From NCBI GenBank assembly GCA_963920635.1, contig OY987303.1:18578175-18642174 (forward strand): DNA of 64,000 nucleotides, written 5' to 3'. The notes beneath the pieces are model-generated. The model was given only the letters and a program-made list of their open reading frames with translations. It searched no databases and was not told the origin of the DNA. The DNA comes from Pseudeuparius sepicola (lineage: Eukaryota; Arthropoda; Insecta; Coleoptera; Anthribidae). Shown piece by piece: positions 41,600 to 53,900 of the stretch. Position 1 is the stretch's first letter. Each line of letters opens with the position of its first letter. The translations under genes were made by a program, and so were the position numbers.

Positions 41600-44070
41600 G
41601 TTGCTACATACTTACAGTGCCTGTCAGAAAGTACTTACGCACCATATGAGATTTTTTATTTTACATTTATTAGAAAATTTTATTATTGATAAAAGTTTGC
41701 CCATTCCTGCAAAAATATGAAAAAGGCTCAAGAATAAAGCACCCTTATTTTTAATTTTAGAGAATAACATGTACCTATTGGGAAAACTGGTTTAGAATTA
41801 AAGATAAGCCCAACAATGAAGTTTCAAATTCTATTCCATAAAACACATTTTCGGCATTTTTTTATGATTTACCCAAACTTCCGATTGACATAAGCACCAC
41901 AAATACACACTCCGGTGTATTATTGTCCCACGCTCAACCTTTTCTCCAGATATAGCCGCCAAGGCTCTTTTCAACTTGAGAGAGACCGCGGTGGCGGTGG
42001 GCCGTCTGTTCCGAGAGACTGCTTGGGACTCCGGATATATTTGGATCCCAAAAAGAGGACCAAGCCGCATCTCTGACGTCAATCGGAATCAAACTCTTAA
42101 ATTATTTGAAACGGCGGCGACATGTTTATTCTTTATTCGCCCGCTAATTTCTGATGCACGGTGACACAACTCTGTAATTTATTGAAGGTTGACCTCAACG
42201 CATCAATTTTCTGGGAATCGGTGCTTTTTGAAGTCCAGACACGTCTATTTTCAGAGGATAATAGAAAATAGACAGCTTTTAGCTCACTATTTCGATATGG
42301 AATATATTTGTCAAATAGAATTATTATTACTCATTTCATTACTTAAATAGTTACTTTTTATTTCTTTTATAGTTGAAATTGATTACCAGCAATTATTTCC
42401 ACGAATTTAAGTAATAAGTATGGTAAGTCAGTGCCGATTTTGCTTATTTAAGAATTTGTCGCTATTGGACCTTGTTACCAGGTTCCTCAAACCATTTGTA
42501 ATATTATGTAGGTATAATAGGTACGTACTTGAACTTCCCTTATTGAATGTATCTACCCAAAGAACTTTCACAGATTTCGGGATGGACTAATAAGATTACT
42601 TAGGTCTAGTAGTTCTAGTTCTCGGTGTTCATTATAAAATTTTTGTAATTTTATTTCTCTGCAAAGGTACCTCACAAACTTAAAATAAACTTGTAGTCGT
42701 AGATAAAAACTCTTTTAAAAAGACCTGACTGAAGCTACCTGCTTAATAATTTAAAATTTATGACATTTGAGTATCTGGAAGTTAGAAAACTAAAAATTCT
42801 GAATTATGATGGGAAATATTTTGCCTCCTTTGGAATCTATGGCACTGGCATGTCACAGAAAACCTGATAGCAGTTGAACACTGACATATAACATAACCTT
42901 GTACCAGCCCCTTTGTGGTCTCCTTGGAGTCGACAGAAAACAAACTTTCCCTCAAGACTTCACTTTGTGTAGACAGTGACATGCTGGGTCCCCTTATTTT
43001 AAAGAGTCCCTGGTAACTCTCCTTGCTCGACATCTCACGCTCTCACTCAGATCATGATCATAACTCGTATGATGAGTATATGATACCAAATAATATGGTA
43101 TGATACTTTGGGGATAGTGTGATGACAATATGCGTGTATTGTGTCGGATTTAGTCTTTGGCTTAAGATGCAAAAAAGTTACTTGTAGAGTTTTCTACTTA
43201 ATTTAATAGTTGTAGTCGCCAATAGATGAGGTCAGGTGGGTAACTTTTTTTGTGGTAAAAAAATTACTGTCACTTTATCAGCAACAATTATTATTTCAGG
43301 CGCTATAAATGTATTCAAAAACAGGTTTTGATGTTTGATGTTTTTACACATAAAATAATCGCGAGTGTCAGTATAATTTGCATTATTTTCATTATATAAT
43401 TGCATTTTTTACAATCGACCAGGAAATATGCACTTTCTGAAGAATTTTCCGCCAGAAGTCGGAAGTTCGCATTAGCAAACTAGATTGCAAAATGATTATT
43501 AAGCATCGGCAAGAGCACCTATAAATGAGAAATAGTTATTTTCCTAACGAATCAAGTAAACTTTTCCGCACTCGACTGCAGTTGACCAACCGACGCAAAG
43601 CGGAGTACGGTCAAGCAGTCTAGTGCGCAGAAGCAGAAAACACTTTCGTTCTACAATTAATTATGTAGGTACCTATGTACCGCGTGCGTAGAGGCTAAAG
43701 TCAAACACCTTGTATACATCGCTAGAATAATTTACATAAATTGAATTAATTAGGTATACAAGTTGAGTAAGTATATTTAACTTTTCTCTGTTTTTGATTT
43801 ATTGGCAACAAAGTGGGATAAATATGTATAGGTAATAAAAAACTTGCCTATCAAATTTTTATTGCAATAATAACCAATACTGCTTATATCTATGCGTCCA
43901 AAATATTTTTCAATAAACATTCTTTGCCTGTCACTAATAAATCCATTTCACCGAAAATACTCGGGCTCACCATTTCATGGGTGAAAATCCTTCAGATCAT
44001 TTTGATGGCAATGGTCAATTTTGACAATATGACGTTATAAATATTAGAAAGGGTGCCAAATGTTTAAGTA
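41600..44070. other. Intergenic, with two unassigned open frames
   Basis: At 41976-42164 a GC-rich stretch after a TTTTCTCCAG site is open on the plus strand (RETAVAVGRLFRETAWDSGY). At 42782-43033 the minus strand is open from MSSKESYQGLFKIRG. I recognise neither; neither has a convincing partner exon. The 43560-43650 stretch repeats the TTTTCCGCAC family seen at 41136. Confidence 0.3.
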
Positions 44071-44076
44071 ACTATA

Positions 44077-44481
44077 CAGGGTGACTGGTAAGGAAAGGTA
44101 TTCCTTTTAAGGACTGAGAGGGGACCTCATTTGAAGTTCATTGACCCCTATAATGCATTATACGAAAGGAAATGGTTTTTAAGTTATTTCAGCTTTTCCA
44201 TTTTTCCATGTCGCTGTCCCGTACCACTAATTGTAGAGATTTTTGAAAAATTGAAAAGCCTAGCAAGTTTTCCAAATTATGTCTATTCCTCCATTTAGAG
44301 TACACTAATAGTACACATAGTACAATTAGTGGTACGGGACAGCGAAATTTTGAAAAACGGAAAGACTGAAATAGCTCAAAAACCATTGCCTTTCGTATAA
44401 TGCATTATAGGGGTCAATGAACTTCAAATGAGGTCCCCTATCACTCCTTAAAAGGAATATCTTTCATTACCAGTCACCCTG
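44077..44481. mobile_element. Compact foldback element, ~400 bp
   Basis: CAGGGTGACTGGTAA at 44077 and the complement ending at 44481. The arms pair for about 170 bases, including TTGAAGTTCATTGACCCCTA, TGCATTATACGAAAGG and GTCCCGTACCACTAATTGTA. Only about 60 bases in the centre are unpaired. Mismatches are few. Confidence 0.85.
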
Positions 44482-45359
44482 TAGACATAAAATGAACCTA
44501 TTTACTTCTTATAGAAATATAACCGACTGAAATTTTCACGGTTATAGCATAGAGCTAAATTGCATCTTTTCCCCTAATATTTTAGTTAATCAAATAAACA
44601 TCGTCATTAATCATATATTACTCAACGATTGGCATTGGTACCATATCTGAGGCTTGCCGATAATAGCAAATTTCAACCGAAAGTGAAAACGCATTAAAAA
44701 ACAAATTATGTTAATTAGGTGTTAGCTCAGCAAAACCAGTCTTTGTTTGGAAATATAACCTTCCTTATCAAAGCAAACATAACACATCTGAAATTACGCA
44801 CTTTGCCTATAGATACGAGTACCTCGGGATCGGCTGCAAATAGCTGTAGGCTGTAGGTAGGTATCAAATTATATCTATAATTTACAGCTGCGAAGAACAA
44901 TGAACATAATTTTCTATTTAATTTTTCCAATCATCTCAGAATATGGGAAAGCAGGCCAGACTGTAGCTACTTCCAAAGAGTCAACAAAACACATTTGGCA
45001 ACATGCCCTCAAGGAAAACCATAAGCTTTATCAAAAGTCTGGATAACCTTGGCATATAGAACATAGAACAGCATCATATTGATTACTTTTATTGTTTGCA
45101 TTTCTCTCTAGGTCGGATCATCCCTTATAAATCAGTACACTGTGTTTGTTTGCTCGAGGAACCGAAAAAGTAACCAAAACCCCGCGAATTTATAATCCAC
45201 CATACTTGGCTCCCTCTGGTATACAAATTTCACACCGATTCCTAAAAATACCGCAGAGAACTTTCGGAAAAAAGCTCGGTCACCTGTCGGTGCTGCCGCC
45301 TGGCGGCCGCACGCCCAACCAACCACCCTAAAAATATCCCATACGGGAAGGAAACCTAA

Positions 45360-45600
45360 ATAAACACCGGCTTAGAGCCAATCGGCGGCCTATTATTAGT
45401 TTACGTTAATAATTTTAGTCCAAAAATCCATTACGTCACCACGCGCGGCTAAGAATAAGCGATCGCGCGCTTTTTATACTCAGCTTCGGATGCACGCGTT
45501 GCCAGACGTTGGGAATGGTCGTGAGACGCCAGGAATGCACTGGCCGATGAAGGGTATCATCTCAGGCACGGACATTCTAAGCCAGCATATTCAGTAAATT
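45360..45600 (+). promoter_or_regulatory. GC-rich promoter-like region
   Basis: A CpG-containing patch stands out from AT-rich surroundings and holds AGCCAATCGG (CCAAT box), TTACGTCA (CRE-like) at about 45430 and CTTTTTATACTCAG (TATA-like with a TCAG start) at about 45470-45482, in the plus-strand order expected of a promoter. No coding exon follows within 1.5 kb that I can support. It could serve an untranslated first exon of the small gene at 47.2 kb or of the Rho-GAP gene at 51 kb. Inference only. Confidence 0.3.
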
Positions 45601-46270
45601 GATTGAAGTTTGTAGACAAGGTTGGAACTTTGAGCAATACTCTCTTGTCGCACTTTCATTGCGTCTTTATTTGTTTATGATTGAAAAAACAAAGAATTAT
45701 TATTGAATAAACAAAAAATGAAGGCAACGAAAATTCAACAAGATATAGGTACCTATTGCTAATATGATGTCCATATCGTACGAGTACGAGGACGAGGATT
45801 GAGCAAGATGCAGTAGGAAGAGTGATCAAGTGTTCTAGGGCGATATGGACATTCCATTAGAGTTGTATAGTACCTATATTTATATTATATGCTAAATGAA
45901 TATTTGGATAAACGTTGTAAAACTTTGACAGAACACACTGTCGTTTTGGAATAAAATAAATTCAAGGGTGCGGCTTGATAGGTTGATTTAGATCTCATAT
46001 CCTATGATAACTAGGATGAATATGAAGTTATATCCGTTCAGTTATATACCTATGGGATTAAAAATATAATAATAGGGTATCATCAATAGCACTGTATGTT
46101 TCATTTAATTTTCTTGTTTTGAGGAATGAGAGGGGTTGACACGATTCTTTTCACTGTAGTCAGAGGTATCTTAGTCAAATCAGATGTTTCCCTCGCAGTA
46201 GCACTAGAGTTATTAAGTAAATCTTCTAGTTCTACAATTTCCCTAGATCGAGAGAAAAATACTTTTTATA

Positions 46271-46982
46271 CAGGGTGATTCAAAACTATGCGGCACCCTT
46301 TCAGGGGCGTAATTTACTAGTTAAAATAAGACGAAAAGTTCATATCAACATGGGACCAAAAACGCTTCGTTACGAATATACAGGGTGATTAATCTTTCAA
46401 AAAAATATTACTATTATTATTATTATTATTTTGTGCCTTATCGCCTTTCTAGTATCAAAAATTACCTACTCCTACTGCAATTCCATTTGAAAATCACTTC
46501 GTTTACTTAAAATAATAGTTAGTTCAAAGTAAAGTAAAGAGTCAAAAAAGATGAGAAATAAGAAAACTCCAATTTTCCGCGAAAGGGAGAGAGATATGAG
46601 AAAAATGAAAGAGACATTTTTTGTTCCATATTTATTGTTTATTCAACAAGATAATAAATTTTTGTATTGTACAGGGCCGTACTATTTTTTTGTTTAATTA
46701 ATGGTACTGATTACCCATACCTCCGCCACTGGTTACTTTGGAGACCTAATATTAACATGTGTTATGTCATCCTATGAGGGTATTATTGTGTAATAAGTTT
46801 GGTTTAAATATTCTTATTGGTTTGGAAAGTGTAAACAAAAATCGATATTTTTTTGAAAGCATAATCACCCTGTATATTCGTAACGAAGCGTTTTTAGACC
46901 CATGTTGATATGAACTTTTCGTCTTATTTTAACGAGTAAATTACGCCCCTGAAAGAGTGCCGCATAGTTTTGAATCACCCTG
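46271..46982. mobile_element. TIR element with ~130-bp arms
   Basis: CAGGGTGATTCAAAACTATG opens at 46271 and its complement ends at 46982. The arms pair through GCGGCACCCTTTCAGGGGCG, AAGACGAAAAGTTCATATC and GCTTCGTTACGAATATACAG to an inner CAGGGTGATTA. The centre is AT-rich with a TAT/ATT microsatellite near 46410 and no coding frame. The layout (outer and inner CAGGGTG) is like the element at 3550. Confidence 0.85.
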
Positions 46983-47200
46983 TAGAAGAAGAATACCCGT
47001 CGACGACTAAAGTATAAAATAATGTTCGTTAAATGCAGATAGCGGGAGCAGGTATCAAACTCGTATGTTAACCTACTATATTTGTTGTAAACAGATTGTT
47101 GGGCAGTGCCCTAGAAAAAGAGTATCTGGAGAAGATTACAAAAAACTTTTGACACGTTTGCTTTTTCTATAGTATTCAGGTATGGTCTAGATCTACAAAA

Positions 47201-47671
47201 ATGTTCCCATTATCTCTCAAACGGTTCGGGGAGACTAAACAACGCATTTTTAAAATACCAAGTAGAGACGGGAATGTAATAAAATATTTTCCACCTAACC
47301 GTCAATTTCAGTTTGATGGTGTTTATATTGAAAACTTTATCGAGTTTACTTTGGGCAAAAATAGAACTTCTCAATACCACCGGACCAGGTACAATTAGGG
47401 GGGAAATGATTTTTATTATAATCTCGAAATATTTTTAGGCCACAGTTTGTACCTACCTACTCCTTTAGTAAAGTATTTATAATTTAGAAGGTTTAGTATT
47501 ACCCACGATGTACGTCCTGATGGTATTACCGAAAAAAATGAAGAGTTTCAAATAATTGTCATTAGTCCTTTATTTAGGCAATTTTTTATAAAATCTAATG
47601 AAAAAGTGAACAATTCTGTCAGCCAAATAATACAGTTTTCGCATCATTGTTCAGACTCGAAACTTTATTAA
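47201..47671 (+). CDS. Small two-exon gene of unknown function
   Basis: Exon 1 is open from at least 47181 (after GTATTCAG) to an AG|GTACAA donor at 47388; I take the ATG at 47201. Exon 2 runs 47488-47671 after TAATTTAG and ends in TAA. The 99-base intron joins them in phase 2 with no stop. The product, about 123 residues, reads FGETKQRIFKIPSRDG, then FQFDGVYIENFIEFTL, then RFSITHDVRPDGITEKNEEF and FFIKSNEKVNNSVSQIIQF. It has no signal peptide or membrane segment and no domain that I recognise. The exact phase match across the intron is the main argument for a real gene. A TATAAAATA at 47012 may be a promoter. An upstream open stretch at 47091-47175 could be another exon but does not splice cleanly. 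Confidence 0.5.
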
Positions 47672-47674
47672 ATT

Positions 47675-50600
47675 ATTCTACCTCATTTACGGGAGTTTGT
47701 AATTCCCTACTGATCCCACTCCAAAATATCCGCAGTCCCTCATCAAGCATTCATTCCGCATAAGCTGTATATTTTTCTTATCCCCGTCTTGACGTTTTTG
47801 CCATAATGAAAAACTTACACCCCTTCTGAAATTCCAATTTGTCCTAGCAGAAACTTGGGCGTGAATTCGAAATTTTTAGCTAGGCATTTGCGTACTTCCT
47901 ACGATGCGATGCGGCGTAAGAAGCCCAGCGATTTTGGCAGGCGCCGTGAAAACATGTCATAGAAAATGTGACGAAACTCGAACTTAATCAACCAATTACA
48001 TCTTTAAGACATCATATTTAGATGTATAATTAGAACAGAAACATTAGACGGCAGAAAATCCAAAATGAACTGCAGGACTTTAGGGTTAGAAGCTCGTTTG
48101 TATGATAGTACCGTTGTATCTATCTATGATTTACGTTTGTTTATTCACTTCTATAGCTAGAACAGTTGGCTGGGAATTATTTTTTACAGTTACGATGTAA
48201 ACAAAATACTGTTTCGTTAGGTATCAAGTGCATTTGGTGGTCGTAAATTTACCATAACGTGTTTGTTTTGTTCTTTTGACGTAAAACGCAAATTAGGTCA
48301 AGTTAACTGGGGATTTTTAAAAGTAATTGTGTCCTAGGTCCTACGATAACACAATACAGTTTAGGATTGCTTTTAAGTGGAACGTAATGTTATAAAAAGC
48401 TTAAAAAACGACAAAAGAGAATGAAATGCATTTTACAGAAAATCTTAGGTGCACATACAATATGAAATTTACACTTCCTATTATAATGTTGAAATTTTAC
48501 ATACCTATTAAGTATTGCATTGTTTTATGTAATTTTAGAATTATTAAAATGAATATCTTCAAATATACGCATACCTAGATATTTAAGATTTTTAGAATTT
48601 GTTTCTAATCATTTATCACCATAATATCATAATTTAATTTATTTTCTGAAAGATTACAATTTTTGTGAAGTAAACAGCTTTTACAGCTTGTATAGTTTTT
48701 CCACAAAACAAAATTTGTAGGTATCTAACAAAAAAAAAGATACAAAAAATGGAAAAAAGTTGCTCGAGGTGCATGGTTGCACGGTTGATTTTAGCAGTTG
48801 TACCCACATTTTTCGTTTATTAAAAAAATGAAATTTGACATTTTTTGAATTCAAACCACTTCCGATTCAACTGAATGTGACAATAACCTTGTTGTTAGTT
48901 TGATTCCAAATTTGAATTCTGCTCCAAATTTCCTTCTCGGTGACATATTAGCATTTGTTTAAAATATGGCTTCCTTGATCTTTTTTAATTTCGTTAGATG
49001 GCCTGGTAATGATGAATTCGTCAAAACAAAGACGCATGGTGAATAGATGTGATACGAGAGTAGGTAGGCCATGGAAATGTTTAAATGGTTAATTTAGGTG
49101 GTTAGGTATTTTATTTTATTTAGGTATTTTATTCAAGTTGGTATTAGTAAAGTTAGATTTCGCAATTTTTTCATATACAAATTTTTTCCATTGTCGCCAT
49201 TAAATTTTCTTTCTACTGACATTCTACATTAATTAATACTTTTTAATGTTCAGTCCCATTCTGACAAATCAACTAAACTAGCTTTAATGACGAATAATAA
49301 CAAAAATAGCTTTCCAGGTGAAAAATTGTGAAATCTAACTTTATTTTTCATGAAATCAAAAATTGAATAAAATAGCCCTTATCCTTATCCATATTGTGCG
49401 TGTTTCCAAAACCAATCGAAATTAGGAAATAGAAAAATATTTAAAATAAATGCTATGTGTAATAGTGGTATTACTATGGTTTTCTAATGTTTTCCGTAGT
49501 ACTTGGACAAATAATAAATATTGTAATATGGTATCGGAAAGAAAATTTTAAGCAAAATTTAAATTTTGAATAAAAATTGCCATGTTCCGTTTAAAATATG
49601 AAAGTTTATGTTAAATCGGGTTAAACCGGAATAGTTTTTATCCTACTATAGAAAGCGGTCATTTTCCTGTATAATTAGGTTTTCGTATGGTAACCACAGT
49701 TTCAGAGGGATAATTTTTTTTATAAAACCTATTCTAGTGCACTTATCAAATGTAAATTTTACGTATATGTAATAAAAAACGCGGTCTTCCAGTGAATAGA
49801 TTTTAGAAACCCAAATTGTTGGCACGGTTGGCAATCAATTTGAAATTTCGAGATGTGGCACAAGCCCTTCAGGAATTTCTTAGTTTACTAAAAAGTGGTG
49901 AGTGTTAAAATTGTACATTATTTACAGAATTTATTTAGAAGTATTTGCAATACAATGCGCTTTAAAGTGGCAGTTTGGTCCTTCATTATTTTTGATAATT
50001 CCGTTGGAAGTGTCTTCTCTGAAACCAGCAAATGCAAAAATACTCATAAAAATAGTTTTCAAGGCGCCCCTTTTGTTTGATTTCTGTAAACAGAAAATTC
50101 CATTCGCGGCTCCGCATCACTATAAAACCTGGCTTCGAATAAATAATAAAACCACTCAGAAATGCAAGCCGACACATTGTTTTGAAAACTATTTATTAGT
50201 TTATCTGTCGGGTAGAGGCGCAACACAAAAATTTTCAGCGGGATGACGAATTCTGAGAAACAGAGGAAATTCGATATTTTCGATACTATAAAGCTTCTAA
50301 AAGTTAATGCCGTATCGAATCTATAAACACCGTGCTGCATGAATCTATAACCGTAGCCCCTTCCCGCCGATATAATAATCTAATATTTATCTGATTTTGT
50401 GAACTCCCGTCTAGCCCACTACATCTGTTGCCAAATGTGATATTTTTGTTTCCAAGTAGCCTCTCCTAAGTCTGTCGCTCAGTACTGAGTGGCCCGCCTC
50501 CACCTGACATACCCCGCTGACCCGCGCTACTTTTTTTGCCGAAACCGCGTCAAGATCGGCCATGGCGACCCCTAGATAACCACCCCCTACCCTTGTGCCA

Positions 50601-50960
50601 CAAGAGAATTCAACACCATCCCTCAAATATGTGTTTTCTTATGGGAAGCGCATTTAGTGTCTCCTGACGTTATAGTGATAGCTAGCTGTGAAGATCATGA
50701 CTATTACAGGGTGAGATAAAATGTATTATATTTTCGAAAAATTCCTGGAATTCGCATATTTTTCAAACCTACGCTCATCGCGTGCCAAGAGGTGTATTAT
50801 TTTAGATTACCTCTTGCCCAGGCAGCGCATTGTTTTTGATAGAAATTAATTATAAGAGCGGCCGCGACACTTTGCCAGTAAGACTTCATCATGTGCACTA
50901 AATGCCTTGTGAAACCCTTGTCAAAACAGCTAGCGCTTCAACGTTTATAACAAACTACTA
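47675..50960. other. Intergenic or 5' leader region of the Rho-GAP gene
   Basis: No coding exon is supported except MITE sequence at 49150-49342. From about 50440 to 50620 the sequence becomes GC-richer with a CTCAGTACTG (initiator-like) at about 50478, which might be a transcription start for the gene beginning at 50969. A lone TACAGGGTGAGATAAAATG at 50706 is another TIR-like end. Confidence 0.3.
49150..49342. repeat. MITE related to the TTAA-type pair
   Basis: AAGTTAGATTTCGCAATTTTT at the left is mirrored by AAAAATTGTGAAATCTAACTT at the right. The arm words (GTTAGATTTCG.AATTTTT; ACCTGG) resemble those of the element at 351-637 but the ends lack the G-run. About 190 bases. Confidence 0.6.
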
Positions 50961-50968
50961 ACTGAGAA

Positions 50969-53900
50969 ATGGCGGAACCGCCTACGTCCACCCCAAGGCG
51001 CAAGACACTTGGTAGAAGTGCGTCTACCGAAAGTACCGAATACTCTGTAAGCATGGGACGGTCCGTGTCTGTGAGAAGAAAGAAGCCCAAAGAACGCTGG
51101 CTTCTAACTCGAAAGACATGGAGGTATATGGCGGACGCTGGCAGAAAACTTATCCCAGACGGTGCCCAAAACACCAAAGAAGACTTACCTAAAATCGAAG
51201 CATACTTTCAGGAAGTATGCAAGAAGGAACCCAAGTTCCTTTTATGGCGTAAAAATTCGTATCCTGGCGCTAGAAAGAAAAGAAAAGCTCCCCGAAAAGG
51301 TGGCAGTTGCAGAAAAGCATGTTCTGCGGATGAGGTAGATATCTTAAAACCAGAACGACCGACTAATTTAGCGCTACTTCCCACGGCATCTGGAAAATTC
51401 GATTTAAGAAAGATGAAAGAAGATTTTCTCAACACACCAACTACCCCTACGAACTATTCTGGTTGTGGTTTTGAAAAATTGCCTACTTTAGGCAGTACTG
51501 AATCCTTAAACGAAGATCCTGAACAGCTGGCTACCATGCTTGAGCAATATCTTCATTTAGATCTTAAAGAAGAAACAAGGTCTAAACCACCGGAGCTTAA
51601 CTACCAAGAACTACTCGAAAAACTACAACGCCACCTTACGTTAGCAAGTCAAAATTTTGGTGGTTACTCAAGCGGAACCAGCCATTACACACCACAACAT
51701 CAAGTGCATTTTCAAGGTGACTATGTGCATAGGACTCTGTCTGATACTCTTAGTAGATATTTTGGACATTCTACTAATAGAGACAAAGTCATATCTGACC
51801 TTCTTACCGATCGGAAAGCCTTGGAAAAGCTTTACTTTGAATTGAGAAAAACAAAAGGATTCAGAGGTAGTCGTGGAGGTACTGGCTACACTACAAGCTT
51901 TGCATACGGTCCACAGAGAAGTAATTATGAGAATACAAGTAGGCCTACAACACCGAGGGAACCAGTTTCGAGGGTTCCAACACCGGTGCATCCACCACCG
52001 TTGATTGAGATACAAAGTGAAACTTTTGAAGTTACATACAAGACTGGGGGTACTCAAACATTGCCCGTACCCGAACATGTTTTAATTGAGTGCGAAAGAG
52101 AGTATAGGAAGCAACTGGCCGAAGAAGAGGAAGAAAGAAGAGAGAAGGAACCTTCAAAAGCATCTCGAAGGAGAAGTAGTGTCGATCACGACGATGTGTC
52201 GCAGAGCGTTAGTGACACAATTAAGAGGTACCTAAGGATGGCGCGAAAAAAGAGTGTGGACACTGATAAAGGGCTAAAAAGGGTGAATTATGACAGAAAC
52301 TTAAGGTTTATAAGACCAAAGGGCGAGATAACGAAACCGGGAGACGACGATGGTTTAAATAAAGGGTGTCAAACAAATGACGATTGGATCCTAACGTATC
52401 GCGACTTAAAATTCGCGGATATATACGATATTTCTGACGCTGACAGTCGCGTTTCGAGTTCAAGGAGTAGCATAGACGAGGGAATCAAATCCTCCCCTTC
52501 TTCTCCTCCGGCAAAGGGCGGCCACTCGTTTCTGAGCCACTTACTTCATGGCAAACATGATAAACACGATAAAACTGTGATCGCAGGTACAGGTGCAGCT
52601 GCAGCGATGCAAAAGAGTAAGAGTTCGTCAAGTGTGGTCCACCATGGGAGTCGGTTGGTGGCTAAGAAGATATTTCGGTCCAGGTCGAAGAGCCAGACCA
52701 GGCCGTCACAGGCGCCATGCAGTTGGACTCCACAGGTAAGAGTTTTGGAGGTGTGTTTGTTTGTTTGTATGTATGCAAGAAATCCAAGAATTTAAATCAT
52801 TTTTTGATTTAAATAAATTTTTCTTAAGAGGGGGTTGCCGGCAGCGAAAGTGACGTTCGATTTCGTTTTTTTTTTAAGTTGTATAGCATAAAATCTAATA
52901 ACATTTTACCTGGCAAAAATTTAGTACAAACATCTCTGTCTTCATTTTAATCACAAGATCTTACAAGCAGTGTTTTGTTTTATAGGTTATGAAAACCTCG
53001 GGAAAAATAATAATTCCAGTGCATATGCTTTTAAGATCTTATGATTAAAATGAAGACAAAGATGTTTGTACTAAATTTTTGCCAGGTAAAATGTTATCAG
53101 ATTTTATGCTATACAACTTAAAAAATAATCTAACGTTACTTTAATCTAACGTTACTTTCGCTGTCGGCAACCCCCTCTTAAGTGTTTTTTTTTTATTTAT
53201 GATTTCAATATTTTTCTTGGGCGATTATCTTATAGCTGCATTTTTTGTTTACTGGGTGATTTAAATCTTTTCAAGATATTTAAATTATTTACTAAGGATT
53301 TAAACGCTTCAAAACGATCTTAAATCAATTTAAAAAACTTAAATATTAAAAAGCGAGTTAAATATTTTGTCTGTGTGTTATCTAAATCATTTGGAAAGGT
53401 TAATCATTTAGAAAGGTTGATTATAAATGATTTTTTTTCATCATAATGATAATATTTTTAAATTATTTAGATTGAAATCTTTGTTAGTAATGTAAATCAT
53501 TTTGAACTATTTAAATCTTTTCATTTATAAATTCATAAATCTTTGGAAAAATTATTTCTTGCAGGATAAATTATTTGAACCCACAAAATATCTTTGATTA
53601 CACACCTACCAAAATTGACGTCCTATTTGAATCATTTGAAATGATATCTGATCTTTGATATTATAAATAGATAATTTTCAAAATATTTGTTCATATTAAA
53701 AAAATCAAATAAAACTTATAACTGGGTGCTTCGCGGGGTAGCCACATGAGTGAGTATAGGTTAGATAATTTTTTGATAAAAAAGATCATAATATAAGCAC
53801 ATGTGTCTTTAAATGCTTTGTGTTCAAAATACAAGATTTTAAAGTTTTTCTTTTTTTTTTAATTTTTTTCATTAAGGGTCAAGCATATCTTTTAAATATC

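Noticed and set aside
47091..47175. An extra upstream exon (KQIVGQCPRKRVSGEDYKK) for the gene at 47.2 kb
   Set aside because: No donor gives a workable intron: the only GT would leave about 20 bases and the wrong phase.
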